DNA of 64,000 nt from Rhodobacter sp. (GTDB lineage: Bacteria > Pseudomonadota > Alphaproteobacteria > Rhodobacterales > Rhodobacteraceae): contig JACKKG010000001.1 in NCBI GenBank assembly GCA_020637515.1, forward strand, positions 372,001 to 436,000. Direction: 5' to 3'. Made by a program: the position numbers and the translations under genes. Each line of letters begins with the position of its first letter. The first letter of the stretch is position 1. Of the stretch, positions 52,704 to 61,112 are shown piece by piece. The notes below the pieces were generated by a model, which saw nothing but the letters and a program-made list of their open reading frames with translations, did not search any database and was not told where the DNA came from.

Positions 52704-53429
52704 CTACACCCCGCGCAACCGATGGCTGGAAAGCGCCGTGTAATCGGCCATCGCCCCCTCGGCCAGGCGCGCATAGTCGCCCGACAACACGGGCAACGGC
52801 CCCTCGGCCGCGTCGAACCCGCTCGAGGCATGAACCGACTGATACCAGACCGGCGCCCAGACCCCATCAAAGGCCTTGGGCCCCGCGGGCCAATGCAACA
52901 TCCGCTCGGTAAACGGGATGTCCAGCGCCGCGCAGAGCGCGCGCAGCATCGGCTCCGGCGCGGCGCGGATATCCCCTGAATCCACCACCGGCGGCACCCG
53001 TCCCGTCCGCGCGGCGATCCGCTCGAACAGCGCGCGCTGCCGGGCAAAGCCCAGTTCCGCCAGGTCCGGCGATTCGCGTTTGCGGACATAGGACGCCACC
53101 ACCCGCACCGGATGCCGGATCAGGAACGCGTGGCGGCAGTCGTCCATCCAGTCCAGCGGCATCTGCGGCAGCATGTGTTGGGTCATGTGCTTTTGATACC
53201 ATAGCGCCGCCCCCCCCGGCGCCGCCCCGGTCAACCGCACCGCGCCCGGGTCGCGCGGCTGGCTGGCCAGCACCTCCGCGCGCATCGGATGGTCGAAGCC
53301 GGTCGTTGCCAGATAGGCCGCGTAAAAGGGTTCGTCCGTCACCGCGCAATCGCCGCGCGCGGCAAAGGCATACATCATCGCCGTCGAAAGGTTGCGAGGG
53401 CCCGACCACATGGCGATGCGGATGGTCAT
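52704..53429 (-). CDS. Sulfotransferase-family-like protein
   Basis: A 241-residue protein starting MTIRIAMWSGPRNLSTAMMYAF, where WSGPRNLST matches the 5'-phosphosulfate-binding loop of the sulfotransferase fold, followed by AFLIRHPVRVVASYVRKRE, equivalent to the 3'-phosphate-binding RxP motif (IRHP). It fits a compact bacterial PAPS-sulfotransferase-like family; sulfate transfer itself is unproven, and annotations in relatives vary. It begins inside the aguB stop (ATGA overlap), so it is translated with aguB. Confidence 0.78.
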   Translation of the reverse strand: MTIRIAMWSGPRNLSTAMMYAFAARGDCAVTDEPFYAAYLATTGFDHPMRAEVLASQPRDPGAVRLTGAAPGGAALWYQKHMTQHMLPQMPLDWMDDCRHAFLIRHPVRVVASYVRKRESPDLAELGFARQRALFERIAARTGRVPPVVDSGDIRAAPEPMLRALCAALDIPFTERMLHWPAGPKAFDGVWAPVWYQSVHASSGFDAAEGPLPVLSGDYARLAEGAMADYTALSSHRLRGV

Positions 53430-54295
53430 GCGCGCCCGCCGTGCCCGGCCAGCGCGCCATACATCGCCGGCCGCCGGTCGCGCCAGCAACCCCATCCGCG
53501 CCGGAACGCGGCCACCGCGTCCAGATCGACGGTCGCCGTGACATGGCCCGGCGTCGCGCGGTCGGCCTGCGCCACCACCGCGCCCGTCGCATCGGCGATG
53601 AAGGACGTGCCGTAAAAGGTGATCGGCGTCGCGCCCTCGGCCTCGGCCCCGATCCGGTTCGAGGCCACGACCGGCACCATGTTCGCCGCCGCGTGCCCCT
53701 GCATCACCCGCTGCCAATGCGGCTGGCTGTCATAGGACGGGTCCGCGGGTTCCGAGCCGATCGCGGTCGGATAGAGGATCGCCTCGGCCCCGTTCAGAAC
53801 CAGCGCGCGCGCCGTTTCGGGGAACCACTGGTCCCAGCAGATGCCGACCCCCAGCCTTCCGAACCGGGTGGCGAAGGTCACGAAACCCGTATCGCCGGGC
53901 GTGAAATAGTATTTCTCCTCGTAACCGGGGTTCTGCGGGATATGGGTCTTGCGATAGCAGCCCAGGTTGGTGCCGTCCGCATCCAGCATCGCGACGGTGT
54001 TGAACAAGGTGTTGCCCGCCCGCTCATAGACGCTGATCGGCAGCACCACCCCCAGCGCCCGCGCCAAGCTTGCGAAATGCCGCACTGCCCGGTTTTCCTC
54101 AAGCGGCACGGCCAGGTTCAGGTGGCGGGCGTGCTGTTCGGCACAAAAATAGGGCGTTTCGAACAGCTCTTGCAGCAAGATGACCTGCGCCCCGTCGCTG
54201 GCGGCGGCGCGCACCAGGGCTTCGGCCCGGGCGATGGTCTCGTCGCGGTCCCAGGAACAGGCGAATTGCGTGGCGGCAAAGGTGACGGGGCGCAT
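53426..54295 (-). CDS. aguB: N-carbamoylputrescine amidase
   Basis: Nitrilase-superfamily amidase that converts N-carbamoylputrescine to putrescine, CO2 and ammonia in the agmatine route of polyamine synthesis. The 289-residue protein carries the catalytic triad Glu43 (LLQELFETPYF), Lys116 (CYRKTHIP) and Cys153 (GICWDQWFPE), and the ENRAVRHFASLA and NPGYEEKYYF stretches typical of AguB. No agmatine deiminase (aguA) is in the window. A GGAG site precedes the ATG at 54295. The sulfotransferase-like gene overlaps its stop. Confidence 0.92.
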   Translation of the reverse strand: MRPVTFAATQFACSWDRDETIARAEALVRAAASDGAQVILLQELFETPYFCAEQHARHLNLAVPLEENRAVRHFASLARALGVVLPISVYERAGNTLFNTVAMLDADGTNLGCYRKTHIPQNPGYEEKYYFTPGDTGFVTFATRFGRLGVGICWDQWFPETARALVLNGAEAILYPTAIGSEPADPSYDSQPHWQRVMQGHAAANMVPVVASNRIGAEAEGATPITFYGTSFIADATGAVVAQADRATPGHVTATVDLDAVAAFRRGWGCWRDRRPAMYGALAGHGGRA

Positions 54296-54358
54296 GGTTA
54301 CTCCGGCGGATGAACCGCCAGCCTGCCCGATCCCGGGCGCCCGCGCCAGCCCTTCCTG

Positions 54359-55159
54359 TCAGCCCTTTTCGGCGGCCTTGGCCGCGTTCCACAGCGCATC
54401 CATCTCGGCCAGGTCCGAGTCCTCGGGCCGCCGCCCTTCGGCGGCCAGCGCCGCCTCGATGGCCCGGAATCGGCGGGTGAACTTGTCGTTGGCGGCCCTG
54501 AGCGCGGCCTCGGGGTCGATATCCAGATGCCGGGCCAGATTCGCCATGACGAACAGCAGATCGCCGTATTCCTCGAACCGGTGCTCGGGCGCGGCCTCGG
54601 TCAGTTCGCGGGCCTCCTCGGCGATCTTGTCCACGACCAGCGCCACATCGGGCCAGTCGAACCCGACCCGGGCGGCGCGCTTTTGCAGCTTGACCGCGCG
54701 CGTCAGCCCCGCGTGGCCCACCGGCACATCGTCCAGAACGCCGGTCAGCGCCTTCGCCGCGCGCTCGCGGGCCTTGCGCGCCTCCCAGGCTTCGGTCTGG
54801 GCCGCGGCGGTGGCGATGGTTTCGGCGCCAAAGACATGCGGATGGCGCGCGACCATCTTGTCGGCGATGGCGCGCAGCACGTCGTCCAGGGTGAACAGAC
54901 CGGCCTCCGCGGCCATCTGCGCGTGATAGACGGACTGGAACATCAAGTCACCCAGTTCGCCCTTCAGCCCGTCCCAGTCGCGGCGCGCGATCGCATCGGC
55001 CACCTCATAGGCCTCCTCGATGGTATAGGGGGCGATCGTGTCGAAGTCCTGCTCCAGGTCCCAGGGGCACCCGCCCACAGGCGCCCTGAGCCGCGCCATG
55101 ATGCGGGCAAGACGCGCAAGACCGCCCTCGGGGTCGTGGATCAGCGGATCGTCAGCCAT
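54359..55159 (-). CDS. mazG: Nucleoside triphosphate pyrophosphohydrolase MazG
   Basis: Hydrolyses (d)NTPs to monophosphates, thought to clean the nucleotide pool and modulate ppGpp-related stress. The 266-residue protein has two MazG domains: the first with CPWDLEQDFDTIAPYTIEEAYEV (about residues 31-53) and LKGELGDLMFQSVYHA, the second with DKIAEEARELTEA and EEYGDLLFVMANLARHL, each showing the EExxE...ExxD metal-binding pattern. Length is normal. It is 63 bases upstream of aguB on the same strand and divergent from the M20 gene. Confidence 0.95.
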   Translation of the reverse strand: MADDPLIHDPEGGLARLARIMARLRAPVGGCPWDLEQDFDTIAPYTIEEAYEVADAIARRDWDGLKGELGDLMFQSVYHAQMAAEAGLFTLDDVLRAIADKMVARHPHVFGAETIATAAAQTEAWEARKARERAAKALTGVLDDVPVGHAGLTRAVKLQKRAARVGFDWPDVALVVDKIAEEARELTEAAPEHRFEEYGDLLFVMANLARHLDIDPEAALRAANDKFTRRFRAIEAALAAEGRRPEDSDLAEMDALWNAAKAAEKG

Positions 55160-55223
55160 TGCGCCCACCCGGATAATTGCCGATGCTTCCCCTCCATCGC
55201 ATCGCCCGACGCCGGAGTCCACC

Positions 55224-56378
55224 ATGCCTGTCCTCAACCGCATCGCCGATTACGCCGAGGACATGAAAACCTGGCGCCGACACCTGCACCAGCACCCGGA
55301 AACCCGCTTTGATTGCGCCCAGACCGCCGCCTTTGTCGCCGGGCGCCTGCGCGAATTCGGCATCACCGAGATCCACGAGGGCATCGCCCGCTCCGGCCTG
55401 GTCGCGATCATCGAAGGGCAGGGCGACGGCCCGACCATCGGCCTGCGCGCCGATATCGACGCCCTGCCGATCACCGAGGAAACGGGCCTGCCCCATGCCT
55501 CGACCGTGCCCGGCAAGATGCACGCCTGCGGCCATGACGGGCATACCACGATGCTGCTGGGCGCCGCGCGTTACCTGGCGGAAACGCGCAATTTCGCCGG
55601 CCGCGTCGCGCTGATCTTTCAACCGGCCGAGGAATGGGGCGGCGGCGCCGGCGTGATGGTCCAAGAGGGGATCATGGAACGCTTCGGCATCGGCCAGGTC
55701 TATGCGCTGCACAACGCGCCGGGCGTGGCCGAGGGACGGTTCGAAACGCGCCCCGGCCCGATCATGGCCGCGGTCGATACGCTGACTGTCACGGTCACCG
55801 GGCGCGGCGGCCACGGCGCCCACCCCGAGGACACCGTGGACCCGGTCGCCGCTATCGTGCAGATGGTGGGCGCGCTGCAAACCATCGTCAGCCGAAACCG
55901 CCGCGGCACCGACGCACTGGTCATCAGCGTGACCCAGATCCACACCGGCAGCGCCGACAACATCATTCCCGAAACCGGCTGGTTCTGTGCCACCATCCGC
56001 ACCTATGACAGGGCCGTGCAGGCCATGGTCGAAACCCGCTGCCAGGCGATCGTCCAAGGCATCGCTGCGGCGATGTCGTGCTCGGCCGTCGTGGACTACG
56101 AGCGCGGCTATCCGGCAACCGTCAACCACGCGCGCGAAACTGCCTTCGCCACCGAAATCGCCGCCGAAGTCGGCAGCGCAACGGGCGAATGCGACCCCGT
56201 CATGGGCGCCGAGGACTTTGCCTTCATGCTGGAACGCCGCCCCGGCGCCTATCTGTTCCTGGGCCAGGGCGACAGCGCAGGCCTGCATCACCCGCGCTAT
56301 GACTTCAACGACGCGGTCGCCCCGGTCGGCGCCAGCTTCTTTGCCCGGCTGGTGGAACGCGCGCAACCACGCGCGTGA
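55224..56378 (+). CDS. M20-family amidohydrolase (aminoacylase/hippurate hydrolase type)
   Basis: A 384-residue M20D metallo-amidohydrolase. The metal site is visible as LRADIDALPITEETG, MHACGHDGHT and FQPAEEWGGGA; the dimerisation domain starts near VTVTGRGGHGAHPEDT and a late His lies in GLHHPRYDFND. Usual substrates are N-acyl amino acids. No signal peptide. GGAG lies ahead of the ATG. It is the second M20 enzyme in the window; similarity to the AbgB-like protein at 39.9 kb is only at the family level. It ends next to an AT-rich palindrome. Confidence 0.9.
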   Translation: MPVLNRIADYAEDMKTWRRHLHQHPETRFDCAQTAAFVAGRLREFGITEIHEGIARSGLVAIIEGQGDGPTIGLRADIDALPITEETGLPHASTVPGKMHACGHDGHTTMLLGAARYLAETRNFAGRVALIFQPAEEWGGGAGVMVQEGIMERFGIGQVYALHNAPGVAEGRFETRPGPIMAAVDTLTVTVTGRGGHGAHPEDTVDPVAAIVQMVGALQTIVSRNRRGTDALVISVTQIHTGSADNIIPETGWFCATIRTYDRAVQAMVETRCQAIVQGIAAAMSCSAVVDYERGYPATVNHARETAFATEIAAEVGSATGECDPVMGAEDFAFMLERRPGAYLFLGQGDSAGLHHPRYDFNDAVAPVGASFFARLVERAQPRA

Positions 56379-56451
56379 CGCGCCCCACGCCGGCCGGATC
56401 GCCCGGCGGCGGCCGGGCTGCGTATTTGGAACAAGGTGAGGGGGCAGACCG

Positions 56452-56474
56452 GAACAATTTGAATCGAATTGTTC
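56452..56474. repeat. AT-rich 23-base near-perfect palindrome
   Basis: GAACAATT and AATTGTTC flank a GAATC core; only one pair (56460/56466) is mismatched. It lies in the convergent gap after the M20 gene and is far poorer in GC than its surroundings. It could be a terminator stem or a protein-binding site. Confidence 0.6.
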
Positions 56475-56477
56475 ATC

Positions 56478-56545
56478 ATCTTGTCGAAAATACGCTCGGG
56501 GGGTGAGCCCGCAGGGCGAGGGGGGCGGAAAGCCCCCCTTTCCCG
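56478..56545 (+). repeat. Degenerate double-hairpin intergenic element, copy E
   Basis: CTTGTCGAAAATACGC (loose box), then GGGGGGTGAGCCC and a final GGGGGGC...GCCCCCC hairpin. It occupies the rest of the gap between the M20 gene and the convergent nadK. Confidence 0.55.
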
Positions 56546-56547
56546 GC

Positions 56548-57327
56548 CTAGAAGAACTGTTCGCGAATCAGCCGTTCCTCCAGCCCGTGCCCGGGATCGA
56601 ACAAGAGCCGGTGCTTGATGCGCGGCTCGGACCGGATTTCCACCGAGACGACGTTGCGGACGGGCTGGGCGTCGGCGTCGGCCATGACCGGGCGCTTTTC
56701 CGGGTCCAGAACGTCGAACCGCACGACCGCTGATTTCGGCAGCAAGGCGCCGCGCCAGCGCCGGGGGCGGAACGCCGCCATCGCCGTCAGCGCCAGCACA
56801 TCGGCGCCGATCGGCAGGATCGGCCCATGGGCCGAATAGTTGTAGGCGGTCGAGCCCGCCGGCGTGGCCAGCAGCGCGCCGTCGCAGACCAGTTCCTCCA
56901 TGCGCACCAGCCCGTCCACGGTGATCCTGAGCCGCACCGCCTGCGGTCCCTCGCGCAGCAGCGAGACTTCGTTGATGGCCAGCGCTTCGTGGATCCGGCC
57001 CTGCGTGTCCGTGGCCCTCATGGCGAGAGGGTTCAGCACGGTCTCCTGGGCCGCGTCCAGGCGCGCCGGCAGGTCCTCGATCGCGAAAGCGTTCATCAGG
57101 AAGCCGACGGTGCCGCGGTTCATGCCATAGACCGGCACGTCGCGGTGCTGGGTCGCGTGCAGCGTTTCCAGCAGGAAGCCGTCGCCGCCCAGCGCGACGA
57201 TCACCGCCGCCTGCTGCAAGGGCGCGTCGCCGTAGATCGCGACCAGCTCGGCGCGCGCCGCCTGGGCAACCTCGGTCTGGCTGGCCAGGAACACGATGGG
57301 CCCCCGCTTGGCCTGTCTCTGTGCCAC
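56548..57327 (-). CDS. nadK: NAD kinase
   Basis: Phosphorylates NAD to NADP with ATP. The 259-residue protein has the family GGDG motif (VALGGDGFLLETLH, 47-50), GTVGFLMN, the second conserved stretch CDGALLATPAGSTAYNYSAHGPI and AFRPRRWRGALLP. Length is slightly short but complete. The start is GTG at 57327 with AAAGG upstream; an ATG a few bases earlier is out of frame. It is divergent from glyA. Confidence 0.95.
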   Translation of the reverse strand: MAQRQAKRGPIVFLASQTEVAQAARAELVAIYGDAPLQQAAVIVALGGDGFLLETLHATQHRDVPVYGMNRGTVGFLMNAFAIEDLPARLDAAQETVLNPLAMRATDTQGRIHEALAINEVSLLREGPQAVRLRITVDGLVRMEELVCDGALLATPAGSTAYNYSAHGPILPIGADVLALTAMAAFRPRRWRGALLPKSAVVRFDVLDPEKRPVMADADAQPVRNVVSVEIRSEPRIKHRLLFDPGHGLEERLIREQFF

Positions 57328-57517
57328 GTCATTGCCTTTCGGTTCGCGCTGTCAGCCACAGGTTTCGCAAATGCGCCGAGGGCCCGCAATCGGAAAGGGC
57401 ATTTCGCATCCGTCACCCAATGCGGCGTTTTCGGCGCTTTCCGCCCGCGCCCCCCTGCGATAAAGAGCGCCACAACCCGACCGGATCAACCGCCCCAGGC
57501 CCACAGCGGAGACGCGC

Positions 57518-58804
57518 ATGACCCCCTCGACCGGCTTTTTCACCGAAGACCTCGCCACCCGCGACCCCGAGATCGCCCGCGCCATCGGCCTGGAACTGGG
57601 CCGCCAGCGCGACGAGATCGAACTGATCGCGTCCGAAAACATCGTTTCCAGGGCGGTGATGCAGGCGCAGGGGTCGGTCATGACCAACAAATACGCCGAG
57701 GGGTATCCGGGCAAGCGTTACTATGGCGGCTGCCAGTATGTGGACATCGCCGAGGAGTTGGCGATCGAGCGCGCCAAGGCCCTGTTCGACTGCAAGTTCG
57801 CCAACGTGCAGCCGAACTCGGGCAGCCAGATGAACCAGGCCGTGTTCCTGGCGCTGCTGCAACCGGGCGACACGTTCATGGGGCTGGACCTGAACTCGGG
57901 CGGGCACCTGACGCACGGCTCGCCGGTGAACATGTCGGGCAAGTGGTTCAACGTGGTCAGCTACGGCGTGCGCCAGCAGGACCAGTTGCTGGACATGGAC
58001 GAGGTTCGCGCCAAGGCGCTGGAGCACAAGCCCAAGCTGATCCTGGCCGGCGGCACCGCCTATTCGCGTCTCTGGGACTGGGCCGCCTTCCGCGCCATCG
58101 CGGACGAGGTGGGCGCGATCCTGCACGTGGACATGGCGCATATCGCGGGCCTGGTCGCGGGTGGCCAGCACCCCTCGCCCCTGCCCTATGCGGATGTCGT
58201 GACCACGACCACGCACAAATCCCTGCGCGGCCCACGTGGCGGCATGATCCTGTGCAATGACGAGGCGATCGCCAAGAAGATCAACTCGGCGGTGTTCCCC
58301 GGCCTGCAAGGTGGGCCGCTGATGCATGTCATCGCCGCCAAGGCCGTCGCCTTTGGCGAGGCGCTTCAGCCCGGGTTCAAGGATTACGCCGCGCAGATCG
58401 TGAAGAACGCGCAGGCGATGGCCGACCAGTTGATGAAGGGCGGGATCGACATCGTGTCGGGCGGCACCGACAACCACCTGATGCTGGCCGACCTGCGCCC
58501 CAAGGGCGTGACCGGCAAGGCGACCGAGGCCGCCCTGGGCCGCGCGCACATCACCTGCAACAAGAACGGCGTGCCGTTCGACCCGGAAAAGCCCTTTGTC
58601 ACCTCGGGCATCCGGCTGGGCACGCCGGCCGGGACGACCCGCGGCTTTGGCGAGGCCGAGTTCCGCCAGATTGCCGACTGGATCGTCGAGGTGGTCGATG
58701 GTCTGGCCGCAAATGGCGACGCCGGCAACGCGGCGGTGGAAGAGGCTGTGCGCGCCAAGGTCAAGGCGCTGTGCGACCGCTTCCCGCTCTATCCGGGGAT
58801 GTGA
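57518..58804 (+). CDS. glyA: Serine hydroxymethyltransferase
   Basis: PLP enzyme interconverting serine and glycine with tetrahydrofolate, a main one-carbon source. The 428-residue protein shows IELIASENIVS, YPGKRYYGGCQYVD, the TTTTHKSLRGPRGGM loop with PLP-binding Lys234, and LTSGIRLGTPA-like VTSGIRLGTPAGTTRG. GGAGA precedes the ATG. It joins functionally with the sarcosine oxidase genes at 20-26 kb, which produce glycine and methylene-THF. The next gene continues in the same reading frame right after its stop. Confidence 0.98.
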   Translation: MTPSTGFFTEDLATRDPEIARAIGLELGRQRDEIELIASENIVSRAVMQAQGSVMTNKYAEGYPGKRYYGGCQYVDIAEELAIERAKALFDCKFANVQPNSGSQMNQAVFLALLQPGDTFMGLDLNSGGHLTHGSPVNMSGKWFNVVSYGVRQQDQLLDMDEVRAKALEHKPKLILAGGTAYSRLWDWAAFRAIADEVGAILHVDMAHIAGLVAGGQHPSPLPYADVVTTTTHKSLRGPRGGMILCNDEAIAKKINSAVFPGLQGGPLMHVIAAKAVAFGEALQPGFKDYAAQIVKNAQAMADQLMKGGIDIVSGGTDNHLMLADLRPKGVTGKATEAALGRAHITCNKNGVPFDPEKPFVTSGIRLGTPAGTTRGFGEAEFRQIADWIVEVVDGLAANGDAGNAAVEEAVRAKVKALCDRFPLYPGM

Positions 58805-58894
58805 GCACTGGGCGGGTCCGCCACCCGCCGGCTGGAACGCGCGCTGGGTGACGCCATCCGCGCGCGGCTGCCCTCGGCCATCGAGGGCCCCGCG

Positions 58895-59647
58895 ATGTTC
58901 GTGCTCAAGCATTTATGGGCCGGGCTTTATGGCGGGGTCCTGTTGGTGGCCATCGGGGTTTCGACCCTGGTCTGGCGCGACGACTGGGCCCTGGCGCGCA
59001 ACGATGCGCTGTTCCTGATCGCGCTGGGCACGCAGGCACTGTTCCTGGCCCTGCGCCTTGAATCGCGCGAGGAGGTCGCCGCGCTGGTCGGATTCTCGGC
59101 CCTCGGCATGGGGATGGAGTGGTATAACACCGCTGCCGGCCACTGGACCTATCCCGACACCGGCCTGTTCGCCTTGGGCGATGTGCCGTTGTTCGTGGGC
59201 GCGATGTATGCCGCTGTCGGCGTCTGCGTGTTGCGCATGATCCGCATCTTCGAGATGCGCTTCGTGCCCTTTCCGCCGCTGTGGCCCACGCTGGGGCTGA
59301 CCTTGGCGATCTATGTGAACTTCTTCACGCAACACGTTTGGATCGACCTGCGTCTGGGCCTGATGGTCGCGACGGTGCTGCTGTTCGGGCGCACCTGGAT
59401 CGTCTTTACGCCGGCCGCAGGGCGGCGCTGGCGGATGCCCATGCTGCTGTCGCTGGCCCTGTCCGCGCTGGGCGTCTGGCTGGCCGAGAACCTCGGCACC
59501 CTGACGGGCACCTGGCTGTATGACGGGCAGGAAACGCACGATCCGGTCAGCCTCGGGACCCTGGGGTCGTGGTATCTGTTCCTCTGCGTCGCGCTGATGG
59601 TGGCGCTCGCCGCCCTGCCCCAGGCCACGCGCCCCGAAGAAAGCTGA
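58895..59647 (+). CDS. DUF817 family membrane protein (start uncertain)
   Basis: A 250-residue protein from the ATG at 58895, with about seven hydrophobic segments and the DUF817 features GMGMEWYNTAAGHWTYPD, GDVPLFVGAMYAAVG, and LAENLGTLTGTWLYDGQ...WYLFLCVALM at the end. The open frame continues upstream to the glyA stop and encodes RRLERALGDAIRARLP, which looks like the basic N-terminus of other DUF817 proteins, yet no ATG, GTG or TTG lies there, only CTG at 58808. The true start may therefore be a CTG or the ATG given here (GAGGG upstream). Function unknown. Confidence 0.8.
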   Translation: MFVLKHLWAGLYGGVLLVAIGVSTLVWRDDWALARNDALFLIALGTQALFLALRLESREEVAALVGFSALGMGMEWYNTAAGHWTYPDTGLFALGDVPLFVGAMYAAVGVCVLRMIRIFEMRFVPFPPLWPTLGLTLAIYVNFFTQHVWIDLRLGLMVATVLLFGRTWIVFTPAAGRRWRMPMLLSLALSALGVWLAENLGTLTGTWLYDGQETHDPVSLGTLGSWYLFLCVALMVALAALPQATRPEES

Positions 59648-59650
59648 CCG

Positions 59651-60436
59651 ATGCCCCTGCTGACCCTGTTGCGCCATGGCACCCCGACCGACCTGCCGCC
59701 CCTGTTGATCGTGCACGGGCTCTTTGGGTCGGCGCGGAACTGGGGCGCGATCGCCAAGCGGATGTCCGACAGCCGCGAGGTGATCGCGGTGGACATGCGC
59801 AACCATGCCAACAGCTTTTGGGACGGCGACCACAGCTATGCCGCGATGGCCGCCGATCTGGCCGCCGTGATCGCGGCCGAAGGCCATCCGATGGACGTGC
59901 TGGGCCATTCGATGGGCGGCAAGGCGGCGATGGTGCTGGCGCTGACCCGACCTGCGCAGGTGCAGCGGCTGGTGGTGGCCGACATCGCGCCGGTCGCCTA
60001 TCCGCACAGCCAGAACCACCTGATCGCGGCGATGCGCGGGCTGGACCTGTCCGGCGTGGACTCGCGATCCGAGGCCGACCGCCGCCTGTCCGCCAGCGTG
60101 CAGGACCCGGGCGTGCGCGCCTTTCTGCTGCAATCGCTGGACCTGAAGGCCACGCCGCCGCGCTGGCGGCTGAACCTGGACACGCTGGAACGGCACATGG
60201 ACCAGACCACGGGTTGGATCGACGATTCGGCGCTGACGCCGTTCGACAAGCCCGCGCTGTTCCTGACCGGCGCGCTGTCGGACTATGTCAAGCCGACCGA
60301 CCGCGCGCATATCCGCGCGCTGTTCCCGCAGGCCAAAATGGCCAAGATCCCCGGCGCCGGCCATTGGCTGCACGCCGAGAAGCCGCGCGAATTCGAGGCC
60401 GCGCTGCGGGTGTTCCTGGGACCGCCGGCCGCCTGA
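59651..60436 (+). CDS. Alpha/beta hydrolase (YbfF-like esterase)
   Basis: A 261-residue alpha/beta-hydrolase. It has the oxyanion-hole HGLFGSARNW (22-31), the nucleophile elbow GHSMGG (Ser87), and the late His in GAGHWLHAEKP. The pattern NHANSFWDGDHSY and LVVADIAPVAY resembles the YbfF esterase group. Substrate is unknown. It follows the DUF817 gene by three bases, suggesting cotranscription, and its stop lies in a palindrome shared with the opposite gene. Confidence 0.88.
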   Translation: MPLLTLLRHGTPTDLPPLLIVHGLFGSARNWGAIAKRMSDSREVIAVDMRNHANSFWDGDHSYAAMAADLAAVIAAEGHPMDVLGHSMGGKAAMVLALTRPAQVQRLVVADIAPVAYPHSQNHLIAAMRGLDLSGVDSRSEADRRLSASVQDPGVRAFLLQSLDLKATPPRWRLNLDTLERHMDQTTGWIDDSALTPFDKPALFLTGALSDYVKPTDRAHIRALFPQAKMAKIPGAGHWLHAEKPREFEAALRVFLGPPAA

Positions 60437-60443
60437 TCAGGCG
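60430..60443. terminator. Palindrome carrying two convergent stop codons
   Basis: CGCCTGATCAGGCG is a perfect 14-base palindrome; its centre holds TGA of the esterase gene and, on the other strand, TGA of the small membrane gene, back to back. TTTT follows on the plus side. It can end both transcripts. Confidence 0.5.
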
Positions 60444-60619
60444 TTTTCCAGCTTTTTCGCCAGGACCCAGACCACGGGCACGGCGACAACCGCCCCGATC
60501 GCCGCCGCGACGATGATCGAGCGGAAGTCATACAGATTCATCGTCACCGCCGCGACGACCCCGATGCCGGCCAGCGTCGTGCCGACAATCGAATACAGCA
60601 ACATCATCAAACGGACCAT
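60437..60619 (-). CDS. Small two-helix membrane protein
   Basis: A 60-residue protein with two hydrophobic helices (about 4-24 and 33-53) separated by NLYDFRS, ending in KKLENA. Homologues in Rhodobacterales are sometimes labelled CTP synthetase; nothing in the sequence supports that. I chose the ATG at 60619 because GGGGGA lies at proper distance; another ATG 12 bases upstream has none. Function unknown. Confidence 0.7.
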   Translation of the reverse strand: MVRLMMLLYSIVGTTLAGIGVVAAVTMNLYDFRSIIVAAAIGAVVAVPVVWVLAKKLENA

Positions 60620-60726
60620 CGTGTCCCCCATGCATGGTTCGGGGCGATCCTATCCGGCGCCCCTGGCTTTTCCTTGATCTCGCGCAAACCGGCGGCGAAA
60701 ACATGCGGAAACGAGAATGTCTGACC

Positions 60727-61023
60727 TCAGCACGTCAGCCGCGCGGTCATCACGCCACTGTCGCCGCGCGCGCTGCCCGCGACAAGGGGGCATCCACCGA
60801 CCTGTTCGGCCGCCTGCACCATGGCCACCAGAATCGCGGGGTGATCGGCCCGGCGGGCATAGCCCAGCCGGATCACCTGCACCCGGGGCCGGGCTGTGTC
60901 ACGGTCCAGGTAGACCGCATAGCTGCGCCCGTCGATCTGCACGCGCTGCGCATCGCTGCCCCAGAACGCCCGGTCGGGCGAGGCGCAGGCCATCAGCAAC
61001 AGAAGGGCGACAAGGACACGCAT
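60727..61023 (-). CDS. Small putative lipoprotein
   Basis: A 98-residue protein with an N-terminal lipoprotein signal (MRVLVALLLLMAC, Cys13 after LMA) and a mature part of about 85 residues with a plain alternating beta pattern (VQIDGRSYAVYLDRD, RVQVIRLGYARRADHP) and a Cys pair (GGCPLV, LTC). I do not recognise the family. It may sit in the inner or outer membrane. There is no strong ribosome site, so expression level is unclear. It is divergent from the tRNA gene. Confidence 0.65.
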   Translation of the reverse strand: MRVLVALLLLMACASPDRAFWGSDAQRVQIDGRSYAVYLDRDTARPRVQVIRLGYARRADHPAILVAMVQAAEQVGGCPLVAGSARGDSGVMTARLTC

Positions 61024-61074
61024 GGCGCCAGTCTGCCCGCCCAAGGGTTAACGCCCGCTTAACGCGCACATGAC

Positions 61075-61103
61075 TTGCGGCCCCCCGGCGCTTTACGCTA
61101 TCG
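61075..61103 (+). promoter_or_regulatory. Possible tRNA-Val promoter
   Basis: TTGCGG, a 17-base spacer and CTATCG lie so that transcription would begin a few bases before the mature tRNA. The -10 match is modest. Confidence 0.35.
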
Positions 61104-61112
61104 GGGGCGGGC

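Noticed and set aside
57328..57517. Glycine or SAM riboswitch before glyA
   Set aside because: I could not find the conserved core of a glycine, SAM or SAH riboswitch; only ordinary GC-rich sequence is visible.
60437..60631. CTP synthetase
   Set aside because: The product is a 60-residue two-helix membrane protein with no PyrG motif.
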